DNA of 45,970 bases from assembly GCA_003211695.1 (NCBI GenBank), contig QCSA01000009.1, positions 1 through 45,970 of the forward strand, read 5' to 3'. A program made the translations under genes and the position numbers. The notes beneath the pieces were generated by a model. It did not search any database and was not told where the DNA came from. It saw only the letters and a list, made by a program, of their open reading frames with translations. This stretch comes from Pelagibacteraceae bacterium AG-464-P07 (GTDB lineage Bacteria > Pseudomonadota > Alphaproteobacteria > Pelagibacterales > Pelagibacteraceae). Each line of letters starts with the position of its first letter. Position 1 is the first letter of the stretch. Shown here in pieces: positions 8,270-16,412 of the stretch.

Positions 8270-9166
8270 ATGAATTCTTTTGACGCATGTGTTGTAGGCC
8301 AAATAGTTAAAGATTATAATTTTCTTCCAGCTAAAGGCAAAAGGTTTATAAAATTGCCTGGAGGGACAGCATTCTATTCTACTCAAGCCTATAATGTACT
8401 TGGTTTAAAAACAGCTGTTCTTACAAGTTTTGATAAAAATGATATTTTTGATTTAACTCCAGATTTCAAAAATGGAAAAATATCAATTTTTAACAATAAA
8501 AATGCTACCACAACAGAATTTAGAAACTACTATAGAAAAAATAAATTAAATTTTCGATCTCAAGAAGCAATTTTTAACAACAGACCTGTGAAAGGTAAAC
8601 TACAGAAAGCAAAAATTTATCATTTCGGTCCTCTAATTTTAAACGATATAGACATCAAGCTTTATCAAGTAGTTAAAAAACTAAATGGATTAAAAGTCAT
8701 AGATATTCAAGGATTGCATAGAAGTATTAGAGAAAAAAAGATTATTGAAAAAGGAAATACTATAATAAAAAAATTTTTGAAAAATTTTAATATTTTAAAA
8801 TGTGATACCAAGGAATTGCATTTAATTAAAAATTTTGATGATAAATATAAAATAATTAATTACCTATTTGATTTAGGTATATCTGAAGTAATAGTAACCA
8901 AAGGTGTTTTTGGTTCTACAATTTATTCTAAATCAGAAGATAAAATTAGCATTCCATCATTCATACCAACCAAAGTTATAGATTCGACCGGTTGTGGAGA
9001 TACCTATACCGCAATTTACTGTTATGCTAGATTAAAAAAATATTCCATCTATCATTCAGGATTATTAGCTAGCGCAGGCTCAGGTATGAAAACAGAAAAA
9101 ACTGGGGGTTTAAATAGTTCTTTTAAAATGATTAAAAAAAGAGCTAATTCAATATGTCAAATTTGA
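8270..9166 (+). CDS. PfkB-family carbohydrate kinase
   Basis: This is a 298-residue ribokinase/PfkB-type kinase. A glycine pair, LPGGTAFYS (29-37), marks the substrate-binding N-terminal signature, and the C-terminal signature is DSTGCGDTYTA (238-248) with the anion hole GCGD and predicted catalytic base D244. It lies between ino1 and the IPCT/CDP-alcohol fusion gene, ending 7 bases before the latter, so the three are probably one operon. PfkB kinases include archaeal myo-inositol 3-kinases, so phosphorylation of inositol or a related cyclitol is plausible here, but sugars or nucleosides cannot be excluded from sequence alone. Confidence 0.85.
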   Translation: MNSFDACVVGQIVKDYNFLPAKGKRFIKLPGGTAFYSTQAYNVLGLKTAVLTSFDKNDIFDLTPDFKNGKISIFNNKNATTTEFRNYYRKNKLNFRSQEAIFNNRPVKGKLQKAKIYHFGPLILNDIDIKLYQVVKKLNGLKVIDIQGLHRSIREKKIIEKGNTIIKKFLKNFNILKCDTKELHLIKNFDDKYKIINYLFDLGISEVIVTKGVFGSTIYSKSEDKISIPSFIPTKVIDSTGCGDTYTAIYCYARLKKYSIYHSGLLASAGSGMKTEKTGGLNSSFKMIKKRANSICQI

Positions 9167-9173
9167 AAAAAAA

Positions 9174-10511
9174 ATGAAAAATAAAAATATAGATACTGCA
9201 GTTATTTTAGCTGCTGGAAAAGGTGAAAGAATATCAAACACGGACGGCTTTGTTGCAAAACCATTAATTAAAATTTTTGATGTAAGTTTAATTGAAAGAT
9301 CAATTAAAAATTTAATTAATAATTTAAATATAAAAAATATATATATCGTTACCGGTTTCAATCATAATGAAATAAACGATCATTTAGTTAAATTAAAAAA
9401 TAAACTTTCTCTAAATGTAGAGGTTGTATTTGCAAAGGACTGGGAGAAAGGTAATGGCGCAAGTTTTTTAGCCATTTTAGATAAAATTAAGCATGAACAA
9501 TTTTACTTGTTAATGGCAGATCACTTATTCAATGATGAATTTTATAAAGCCATCTTAAAATATAAAATTAATGATAAATCCTATTTAATTATCTCTAGAA
9601 CTTTATCCTCTCTGAACGATTTTAACGATGCCACTAAAGTTAAAGTTGTTGAGGACAAAATAAGTGACATTGGAAAGTCTATAAAAGACAGCAATGGTTT
9701 TGACGCAGGTTTTTTCATATTAAGTTCCGATGAATTTAATAATGTTAATAAATTGTCAGCTAGAACAAAGCTTTCTTTAACTGAAGTCATTCAAGAATTG
9801 GTTAAACAAAAAAAATTATACTTTATTGAAGTTTCAGAAGATGGATGGTTTGACATTGATACAAATCAGGATTTATTGAATGCAAAAAATTATTTATTAA
9901 ATAATTCAAATTCAAAAATTAATGATGGTTCAATATCTAAGAATATAAACCGACCAATATCTAAATGGATAACATCTAAAATAACAGATTATCCATTAAC
10001 ACCTAATCAAATTTCCATTGTAGTGTTTTTTGTCTCTATGTTGTCAGGCTTAATAATTTCAATGGAGGGCTATTTTTTTCTGCTGTTGGGTGCTTTGTTG
10101 GCACAATTATCTTCTATATTAGATGGTTGCGATGGTGAAATTGCAAGATTGAAACTTTTGAAAAGCAAGTTCGGGGGATGGTTTGATCAGGTCCTAGACC
10201 GCTATAGTGACTTATTTATTTTCACAGGGTTAACATTTCACACATATTTTATTCATGAAACATTAACTGTATTTTTTATTGGTTTTATTGCGGTTGGTGG
10301 AAAAATAATTTCAAGCTACACTGCTTATGTATATGATTCTGTGGCCTCTACTCGTGACAGTATACGCATTGGGAGAGATTTAATAATATTTATCATATTG
10401 ATAGGTGCGGTGCTCAATATTCCATATATTACATTGGTGGTTTTAGCATTTATTATGAATGCAGATGTCTGCAAGAGACTGTGGATACTAAAAGATAAAC
10501 TAGATTATTAA
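9174..10511 (+). CDS. Fused inositol-1-phosphate cytidylyltransferase / CDP-alcohol phosphotransferase (IPCT-DIPPS-like)
   Basis: This is a 445-residue two-domain protein. Residues 8-240 form a sugar-phosphate nucleotidyltransferase domain with AAGKGERIS (13-21), AKPLI (28-32), LLMADHLF (112-119) and WFDIDT (225-230). Residues about 255-445 form a membrane CDP-alcohol phosphotransferase with the complete metal-binding signature D317xxD320GxxAR...G334xxxD338xxxD342, embedded among several hydrophobic helices. The same domain fusion makes di-myo-inositol phosphate phosphate in thermophiles: CTP activates inositol 1-phosphate, then CDP-inositol reacts with a second inositol phosphate. The directly upstream ino1 supports an inositol substrate. 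A phospholipid headgroup or another polyol phosphate is the main alternative. Confidence 0.88.
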   Translation: MKNKNIDTAVILAAGKGERISNTDGFVAKPLIKIFDVSLIERSIKNLINNLNIKNIYIVTGFNHNEINDHLVKLKNKLSLNVEVVFAKDWEKGNGASFLAILDKIKHEQFYLLMADHLFNDEFYKAILKYKINDKSYLIISRTLSSLNDFNDATKVKVVEDKISDIGKSIKDSNGFDAGFFILSSDEFNNVNKLSARTKLSLTEVIQELVKQKKLYFIEVSEDGWFDIDTNQDLLNAKNYLLNNSNSKINDGSISKNINRPISKWITSKITDYPLTPNQISIVVFFVSMLSGLIISMEGYFFLLLGALLAQLSSILDGCDGEIARLKLLKSKFGGWFDQVLDRYSDLFIFTGLTFHTYFIHETLTVFFIGFIAVGGKIISSYTAYVYDSVASTRDSIRIGRDLIIFIILIGAVLNIPYITLVVLAFIMNADVCKRLWILKDKLDY

Positions 10512-10516
10512 TTATA

Positions 10517-11359
10517 TTAATAAAATTTTAATAAAGCCACACCAAAAAAAATAATAAAAGTTGCTATTGCTTTTAAAAGGGTAAATTTATCTTTTAAGAA
10601 AAAAATTCCAATCAGTAAAGCAAAAATAATACTAGTTTCTCTAAGAGCTGTAACTAATGCTATTGGAGCTTGTGTAAAACCCCAAACCACTATTCCATAA
10701 ACTATACAGGATAGTGTTCCACCAATAAAAAAAATTTTTTTTCCTTCTTTAAAAATTTTGGTAATTACTTCTGACTTATTATTAATTTTTAATATTATTG
10801 GAAAAATAGTGGCATTTAAAATAAACGACCAACCCATATAACTTAAAAAAGAATTACTTACTCTTGCACCATAACCATCAGTTATTGAATAACCCATAAT
10901 AAAAAAACCAGTAACCAAGGCATATATTACGGCCGATCGATTTTTGAAACCTTTAGCTCCTTGAAAACCTAAACTTAAAATTCCTAATGAAATAATAACA
11001 ATACCTAATATTTCAAAATTACTTAGAACCACTCCAAGAAAAATTAAAGATACAATTGCAACTAAAATCGGCGCAGTACCTCGAGCAATAGGATAGACCT
11101 TTGTTAAATCTCCAAATCTATATGCTGACAAGAGATACCATTCATATCCAATGTGCAATAAAGCACTTAGAATAATAAAAGGGATACTTTCAACTGATGG
11201 AGCGGGAGTTAGCAAGATAATGAATATTGATGCTGGCACATGCCCTAAAACTATTGCCGTTACTGCAAGATATTTATTTTCTTCGTTTTTTATCATTGCA
11301 TTCCAGACTGCATGCAGAAATGCTGCTAAAATTACTAATAAAAATATATTTAAAGGCAC
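10517..11359 (-). CDS. EamA/DMT-superfamily membrane transporter
   Basis: This is a 280-residue polytopic membrane protein with about ten hydrophobic helices and two-fold internal symmetry, typical of EamA (drug/metabolite) transporters. Characteristic segments include FLHAVWNAMIKN near the N-terminus, a YPIARGTAPILVA stretch at the end of the first repeat and ALRETSIIFALLIG in the second. It is convergent with the IPCT fusion gene, only 5 bases separating the stops, and divergent from the BT1-type transporter gene. Members export amino acids, nucleotide-sugars or other metabolites; the substrate is unknown here. Confidence 0.85.
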   Translation of the reverse strand: MPLNIFLLVILAAFLHAVWNAMIKNEENKYLAVTAIVLGHVPASIFIILLTPAPSVESIPFIILSALLHIGYEWYLLSAYRFGDLTKVYPIARGTAPILVAIVSLIFLGVVLSNFEILGIVIISLGILSLGFQGAKGFKNRSAVIYALVTGFFIMGYSITDGYGARVSNSFLSYMGWSFILNATIFPIILKINNKSEVITKIFKEGKKIFFIGGTLSCIVYGIVVWGFTQAPIALVTALRETSIIFALLIGIFFLKDKFTLLKAIATFIIFFGVALLKFY

Positions 11360-11425
11360 TATTTACATTGTCTTTAAAAGACAATTATTTCAATATAAAT
11401 TTAAAATGATTTAATTATCCAAATT

Positions 11426-13057
11426 ATGATTTTGCAAAAGGTTAACAAATTTATTGATAGCACGCTCATAGATTTAGGTCGACAATTTAGATGGTCTTAC
11501 TTACCTCCTTTAATGGTTTATGTTGCTGCTGGAATATCTGGATTAACCGGAATAGTTGGAACTTTTTTTGTTAAAGATTATCTAAATCTATCAGCAGCTT
11601 TTTTAGCAGGTCTTGGTTTTTGGGCAGGAATTCCTTGGGCATTAAAAATGCCCTTGGGACACCTGGTTGATTTAATTTGGTCCAGAAAAAATTATATGGT
11701 TTTTTTGGGGGCAGGTCTCATCGCACTCAGTTTATTTATTATGTATGGATTGATCGTTCATACCGAAGAAATGAGTTTATATTTAAAAGTCGAAACATGG
11801 TTTGTTATAAGTGTTTTATTGGCTCCAATTGGATATGTTGTTCAGGATGTAGTAGCTGATGCAATGACTGTTGAGGCGGTTCCATCCATAGATGATCAGG
11901 GTAATCAGTATCCTCCTTCACAAATTAAAACCATGCATACTACAATGCAAACTCTAGGTCGGTTCGCAATTATTGGAGGAGTAGTCCTTGTTGCCCTTGC
12001 AAATGTGATTTTGTTTACCGATGTTAGTGAACTTGAACAAGAAGCAAAGATAGCACTTTATGGAAGAATTTATATTTATGCGTTAATTATTCCAATAGTT
12101 TCTGTTTCAGGGGTTTTTCTTGCTCAATATTTAAAAAACCAACGCCTCAAAAAATTAAAACAATCTGGAGTGGACGATATTCAAATCCAAAAATTAAATG
12201 AGGAAGAGCATCAAAATACAAAACCTAATTGGTTGATATTAGGTGGAAGTTTAGTTTTTGTTATTTTTACCCTGGGAGTTGGAACCTTAAAAGTTCCTTT
12301 TGCGCAAGAAATAGTTTTTCTAGGTTCTATGCTGATAATTTTATTTTTAATGAGTAAATTAATTAAAGAGTTACCTGAACAATCTCGTTTTATTGTTGTA
12401 GGAACAGCAATTATAATATTTGTATTCAGAGCGATGCCTGGGCCAGGACCAGGACTTGGTTGGTTTGAAATTGATGAATTGAGATTTGATGAACAGTTTT
12501 GGTCAGTACTTTCTCTTTTAGCTTCTATTTTAACGCTGGTTGGAATTGTAATTTTTAGACCTTTTATGGCAAATAATTCTATTGCAAGAATAATAGTGAT
12601 CCTATCAATCGTTGGATCAATTTTATTCTTACCAAGTGTTGGCATGTATTACGGTTTTCATAATTGGACTGCTTCATTAACTAATGGGGTAGTTGATGCA
12701 AGATTTATTGCAATTATTAATACGGCTTTAGAATCTCCTTTAGGTCAAGTTTCCATGATCCCTTTATTAGCTTGGATTGCAAAAAACGCACCAAGACATT
12801 TAAAAGCTACTTTCTTTGCTATCTTTGCATCCTTTACTAATCTTGCTTTGTCCGCTAATGCACTGGGAACAAAATATTTAAATGAAATATTTACAATTAC
12901 TCGTGAGGTAAAAGATAAAGTTACTAATGCAATTGTAAGTTCGGCCGATTATTCTGAACTTGGTATCCTATTAATCGCTGTAACTCTTTTAACATTGCTA
13001 ATACCAATCATTGCAGTATGGATAGTTCAAAAATCTAAATTTAAAACTAACGAATAA
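11426..13057 (+). CDS. BT1-type (folate/biopterin) MFS transporter
   Basis: This is a 543-residue membrane protein with around twelve hydrophobic segments and a hydrophilic central linker near residues 225-255. The N-terminal half contains GFWAGIPWALKMPLGHLVDLIWSRK (residues about 65-92; the key part is KMPLGHLVD) and YVVQDVVADAMTVE, which recall the QD/ADAM signature of the BT1 folate-biopterin transporter family. The metF-like gene begins 3 bases after its stop, so the two are almost certainly translated from the same message. That makes a folate or pterin substrate plausible, but it is an inference; generic MFS permeases sharing this fold may carry other substrates. Confidence 0.75.
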   Translation: MILQKVNKFIDSTLIDLGRQFRWSYLPPLMVYVAAGISGLTGIVGTFFVKDYLNLSAAFLAGLGFWAGIPWALKMPLGHLVDLIWSRKNYMVFLGAGLIALSLFIMYGLIVHTEEMSLYLKVETWFVISVLLAPIGYVVQDVVADAMTVEAVPSIDDQGNQYPPSQIKTMHTTMQTLGRFAIIGGVVLVALANVILFTDVSELEQEAKIALYGRIYIYALIIPIVSVSGVFLAQYLKNQRLKKLKQSGVDDIQIQKLNEEEHQNTKPNWLILGGSLVFVIFTLGVGTLKVPFAQEIVFLGSMLIILFLMSKLIKELPEQSRFIVVGTAIIIFVFRAMPGPGPGLGWFEIDELRFDEQFWSVLSLLASILTLVGIVIFRPFMANNSIARIIVILSIVGSILFLPSVGMYYGFHNWTASLTNGVVDARFIAIINTALESPLGQVSMIPLLAWIAKNAPRHLKATFFAIFASFTNLALSANALGTKYLNEIFTITREVKDKVTNAIVSSADYSELGILLIAVTLLTLLIPIIAVWIVQKSKFKTNE

Positions 13058-13060
13058 GTT

Positions 13061-13957
13061 ATGGAATATCAAAGCTCACTTCACAAAAAATTATCAAAAG
13101 GCGAGTTTGTCTATACTGCTGAAACGACACCACCTGATGCTGCTAATCAAGATGTATTGCTGACAAAAATAATGCCATTAAAAGGAATAGCAGATGCTGT
13201 TAATGTTACTGATGGCCCTGGAGCAAAAGTCCACATGTCTTCATTAACTGCGGCAATCATTCTTGTCCAAAATGATATTGAGCCAATATTACAGTTAACT
13301 ATTCGTGATCGTAACCGTTTAGCTTTGCAAGGTGATTTAATTGGAGCATCCGCTCTAGGAGTTCATAATATTCTGTGTTTATCAGGTGATGACCCCAAAA
13401 AAGGAGATCAACCTGAAACAATTGCTGTAAATGATATTAATAGTTTAACACTTGTTGCTACAGCTAATATGATGCGAAAAGACAAAAAATTCCCATCAGG
13501 AAGAACAATTGAACCTCCACCAAAGTTATTTATAGGTAGCGCTGAAATGCCAACCCAAGGAAAAGCTAATCCAGATAAAATTTTAAACAAAATAAAAACA
13601 GGCGTTGATTTTTTTCAAACACAGTACGTTTTTGATGCAACAATATTAAAAGAATATATGAAAGTTTTAGGTGATGCTGGAATATTAGAAAAAACATCTT
13701 TTTTAATTGGCCTAGGTCCTTTTACGTCAGCTAAAAGTGCAAAATGGATGAATGATAATCTAATTGGCGTTGAAGTACCGGTTAAAATTATAAAAAGATT
13801 AGAACAGGCGAAGGATCAAAAAAAGGAAAGTCAAAAGATTTGTCTTGAGCTGATTCAAGTATTTCGTGAAATAAAAGGAGTTCATGGAGTGCATATTATG
13901 GGGCACAATAAAGAACAAGTAATTGCGGAAATTATCAAAGAATCTAAAAAAAATTAA
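13061..13957 (+). CDS. metF: Methylenetetrahydrofolate reductase (MetF family)
   Basis: This is a 298-residue TIM-barrel flavoprotein of the MTHFR family, about the normal single-domain bacterial length. Recognisable segments are AETTPPDA (N-terminal substrate region), NVTDGPGAKVHMSS, QLTIRDRNR and LCLSGDDP, the last contacting FAD in the family. It is expected to interconvert 5,10-methylene- and 5-methyl-tetrahydrofolate. The start is 3 bases after the BT1-type transporter, indicating an operon. In many alphaproteobacteria variants of this family act in one-carbon catabolism rather than methionine synthesis, and the nearby DMGDH-like gene (26240-28690) would generate methylene-THF; direction and role are inferred. 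Confidence 0.85.
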   Translation: MEYQSSLHKKLSKGEFVYTAETTPPDAANQDVLLTKIMPLKGIADAVNVTDGPGAKVHMSSLTAAIILVQNDIEPILQLTIRDRNRLALQGDLIGASALGVHNILCLSGDDPKKGDQPETIAVNDINSLTLVATANMMRKDKKFPSGRTIEPPPKLFIGSAEMPTQGKANPDKILNKIKTGVDFFQTQYVFDATILKEYMKVLGDAGILEKTSFLIGLGPFTSAKSAKWMNDNLIGVEVPVKIIKRLEQAKDQKKESQKICLELIQVFREIKGVHGVHIMGHNKEQVIAEIIKESKKN

Positions 13958-14007
13958 TCTACCGTCATACCTACGACCCAAAGGGCAATAACAATATACC
14001 AAATCAT
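13954..14007 (-). CDS. Possible 17-residue hydrophobic peptide
   Basis: An ATG at 14007 (minus strand) opens an 18-codon frame giving MIWYIVIALWVVGMTVD, a strongly hydrophobic single-helix peptide. A weak GGA lies about six bases upstream of the ATG. The frame overlaps the metF stop on the opposite strand and lies 57 bases downstream of the phosphotransacetylase gene on its own strand. Tiny membrane peptides of this kind exist (for example oxidase subunits such as CydX), but nothing ties this one to a partner, and chance is a serious alternative. Confidence 0.2.
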   Translation of the reverse strand: MIWYIVIALWVVGMTVD

Positions 14008-14064
14008 ATTACATCCATTATATTATAACTATTTAGAATAGGGTAATTTTTTTTTAGATTAATT

Positions 14065-14976
14065 TTAATCAAGTGCAACGATTGCAGCTGCAATTGATGC
14101 TAATCTAGCTTCGGATTCGTCAGCTCTACTTGTGATAACGACAGGAGCCTTACCACCAATAACAACTCCAGCAGCGCAAGCTCCCATAAAATAAATCATC
14201 ATTTTTACGAGAGCATTTCCTCCTTCGATGTTAGGGACTAACAAGATATCAGCATTTCCTGCCACTTTGTTTTTAATTTTTTTTATTCCTGCAGCTTTTT
14301 TTGAAACAGAATTATCGAATGCCAAAGGACCAAAAACATCAGCATTAATATCTTCTTCTTTAGCTTTTTTTGTAATTGTTTGAGCTTCTATAGAGCTTGG
14401 TATGCTTTCCAACACTTCTTCAGTAGCTGACAACACAGAAACCTTGGGCCTAGCAATTCCTATTTTATTTGCAAAATCAACGGCATTTCTAAGGATATGC
14501 ATTTTAACTTCTAATTTTGGCAATACATTCAGAACACCATCAGTAATTATAAAAGGTTTATCATTAGTATCGATAGTCATATGCCAAACATGACTTAGTC
14601 TTTTTTTTCCAATTAAATTTAAATTTCTTTTTAAAACAGCTTTCATCAAAACGTCAGTGTGGATATGACCTTTAACTATAATTTTTACCTTTCCTTCACT
14701 AGCAAGTTTTGCAGCCAAAGGTGCAGTATCATTTTCGTCCTTTTCATCCATAACTTCATATTTTGATATATCCCAATTAAGTTTTTGAGCATGTTTTTTA
14801 ATTTCAGTTTCATTTCCAATAAATATTGGATTAATCAAATTATTTTGTACTGCTTTATGAGTAGACTCCATAGGAAGAATTTCTCCAGCATTTACAATTG
14901 CAGCATTAACTAAACCTATTTTTTTTGCTCGATTAATCAAATTATTTGGACAGGCAATTTTTTTATTTGATAACAT
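14065..14976 (-). CDS. Phosphate acetyl/butyryl-transferase (short Pta/Ptb)
   Basis: This 303-residue protein corresponds to the catalytic PTA/PTB domain alone (no N-terminal regulatory or enoyl-CoA hydratase part). It shows the N-terminal AIVNAGEILPMEST region, GKVKIIVKGHIHTD, ADILLVPNIEGGNALVKMM and the C-terminal GGKAPVVITSRADE typical of phosphotransacetylases. It would interconvert acetyl-phosphate (or another acyl-phosphate) and acyl-CoA. No acetate kinase lies beside it. Its neighbours on the same strand are a cysteate/D-cysteine lyase-like gene and, further away, the taurine operon; acetyl-phosphate from sulfoacetaldehyde would be a suitable substrate, but the xsc gene needed for that is not in this window. 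Confidence 0.88.
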   Translation of the reverse strand: MLSNKKIACPNNLINRAKKIGLVNAAIVNAGEILPMESTHKAVQNNLINPIFIGNETEIKKHAQKLNWDISKYEVMDEKDENDTAPLAAKLASEGKVKIIVKGHIHTDVLMKAVLKRNLNLIGKKRLSHVWHMTIDTNDKPFIITDGVLNVLPKLEVKMHILRNAVDFANKIGIARPKVSVLSATEEVLESIPSSIEAQTITKKAKEEDINADVFGPLAFDNSVSKKAAGIKKIKNKVAGNADILLVPNIEGGNALVKMMIYFMGACAAGVVIGGKAPVVITSRADESEARLASIAAAIVALD

Positions 14977-15041
14977 TCAATTTATATTTATTTCTTTTAA
15001 TATATTCTTTAAAAACAACAAACTTATTTTTATAAAAAATT

Positions 15042-16028
15042 TTATTTATTAAATGCCCATTCGTAAGCAGAAAGTGAAACAGCACCACCAGTGTGTATAA
15101 AAAGTACATTATCATCTTTTGTGAATTTTTTATTTTTGGTCAAATCAATTAAACCTGCAAATCCTTTACCTGAATAAACTGGGTCTAATAATATTGCCTC
15201 TTTTTTTGCTAAAAGCTTTGTGGCCTCTATCATACCTTCAGTAGGCTCTCCATATCCTGGTCCAATATATTCATCATATACAACAATTTCTGATTTATCT
15301 AAAATATTACACCGAAGCATTTCGCAAGCTTTTTTGGTTACAGCATAAACTTTTTCTTCTTGGGTTGTTTTATCATATCTGACACTGATACCGGTTACAG
15401 GAATATTGCAGTTAAAATATTTCCTACCAGCTAACAAACCGGATTGTGTTCCAGCACTTCCTGTTGCATGCACAATTTGTGTAAAATTGTATTTACTATT
15501 CTCTTTTATAATTTCATTTAAACATTCAACATATCCAAGAGCACCAATTTCATTTGATCCACCACCTGGTATAAAATAAATATTGGTCCCTTTTGATTGT
15601 AGATCTTGAACTATTTTTTGTGAGTAGTCTAAAACATTTTCATTTTTTGGACATAAAACTATCTCTGCTCCAAATAATTTATCTAAAAAAACATTTCCAG
15701 ATTTCATGTAAGATTCAGGCGGATCATTGAGTCTTTGTTCTAGAATTATTAAACATTTTAAGCCCAATAGTGTGCAAGCTGCAGCCGTTTGTCTTGCATG
15801 ATTTGATTGTACAGCTCCAATAGTTATAACTAGCTCAGCTTTTTTATTAATTGCATCTGGCATTAGGAATTCAAGTTTTCTTGTTTTATTACCTCCAGTA
15901 GCTAAACCTGAGCAATCATCTCTTTTTATAAAAATATTTGGACCGCCTAAAAATTGTGAAATATTTTTAAGATGCTCTATAGGCGTTGGAAAATGTCCTA
16001 AATTAATTTTTTTAAATTTTTCTAACAT
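15042..16028 (-). CDS. D-cysteine desulfhydrase / L-cysteate sulfo-lyase-like PLP enzyme
   Basis: This is a 328-residue fold-type II PLP enzyme of the ACC deaminase/D-cysteine desulfhydrase group. The PLP lysine is K48 in GGNKTRKLE, GAVQSNHARQTAAA carries the conserved Asn-His-Arg, and HATGSAGTQSGLLAG forms the phosphate-binding glycine loop. Family members release pyruvate and ammonia with sulfide from D-cysteine (DcyD) or with sulfite from L-cysteate (CuyA). A nearby taurine/sulfonate module makes the CuyA role attractive. A cupin gene ends 2 bases upstream of its start, so they are co-transcribed. Sequence reading alone does not separate DcyD from CuyA or ACC deaminase. Confidence 0.82.
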   Translation of the reverse strand: MLEKFKKINLGHFPTPIEHLKNISQFLGGPNIFIKRDDCSGLATGGNKTRKLEFLMPDAINKKAELVITIGAVQSNHARQTAAACTLLGLKCLIILEQRLNDPPESYMKSGNVFLDKLFGAEIVLCPKNENVLDYSQKIVQDLQSKGTNIYFIPGGGSNEIGALGYVECLNEIIKENSKYNFTQIVHATGSAGTQSGLLAGRKYFNCNIPVTGISVRYDKTTQEEKVYAVTKKACEMLRCNILDKSEIVVYDEYIGPGYGEPTEGMIEATKLLAKKEAILLDPVYSGKGFAGLIDLTKNKKFTKDDNVLFIHTGGAVSLSAYEWAFNK

Positions 16029-16030
16029 AA

Positions 16031-16381
16031 TTATTTCTTTAATAGTTCATTTCTAGCTCTCAAAAAAACTAGAATTAAACATCCAGTTTTAGTGTAAGAA
16101 GAATGGGAAGATCCAGGTTTAAAAGTAATAAAGTCTCCTTTTTTAAAAATTTTGTTATCAGGATCGATTAATTCGCCATCTAGCATTAAAAATTCTTCAT
16201 AGCTAATATGTTTATGAGGTAAGCTTTTAGCACCAGGTTCCATTTTTAGAATATAGCTACCTTGTCCTGTTTCTTTATTATAAGAAATTTTATGCCAACT
16301 CATTCCAGAAACTGGAGCACCATAATTGTCAAATGGTTCAAATTTTACTTTATAAGGGTTAGTTATTTTTCTTTTATTCAC
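16031..16381 (-). CDS. Small single-domain cupin (ChrR-like)
   Basis: This is a 116-residue single-domain beta-barrel cupin. The first motif is PGAKSLPHKH with H56 and H58 and an acidic pair at 62-63, and the second is GDFITFKPGSSH with H93, giving a full metal-binding 3-His/1-Glu type site. The closest pattern is the ChrR-like/anti-sigma cupin group, but there is no anti-sigma N-terminal domain, so it is more likely an enzyme or a metabolite sensor. It is upstream of and 2 bases from the PLP lyase gene, suggesting a shared pathway. The specific reaction is unknown. Confidence 0.8.
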   Translation of the reverse strand: MNKRKITNPYKVKFEPFDNYGAPVSGMSWHKISYNKETGQGSYILKMEPGAKSLPHKHISYEEFLMLDGELIDPDNKIFKKGDFITFKPGSSHSSYTKTGCLILVFLRARNELLKK

Positions 16382-16412
16382 AATTATTTATTTATGCTAT
16401 TAAAGTAGCATC

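Noticed and set aside
8270-9166. GCGD instead of GAGD in the PfkB kinase as an unusual active site
   Set aside because: GCGD is a common variant of this motif in the family and keeps the catalytic Asp.
12211-12645. 144-codon antisense frame within the BT1-type transporter
   Set aside because: Low-complexity Pro/Ile/Thr-rich translation, no ribosome-binding site, and fully inside a well-supported gene on the other strand.
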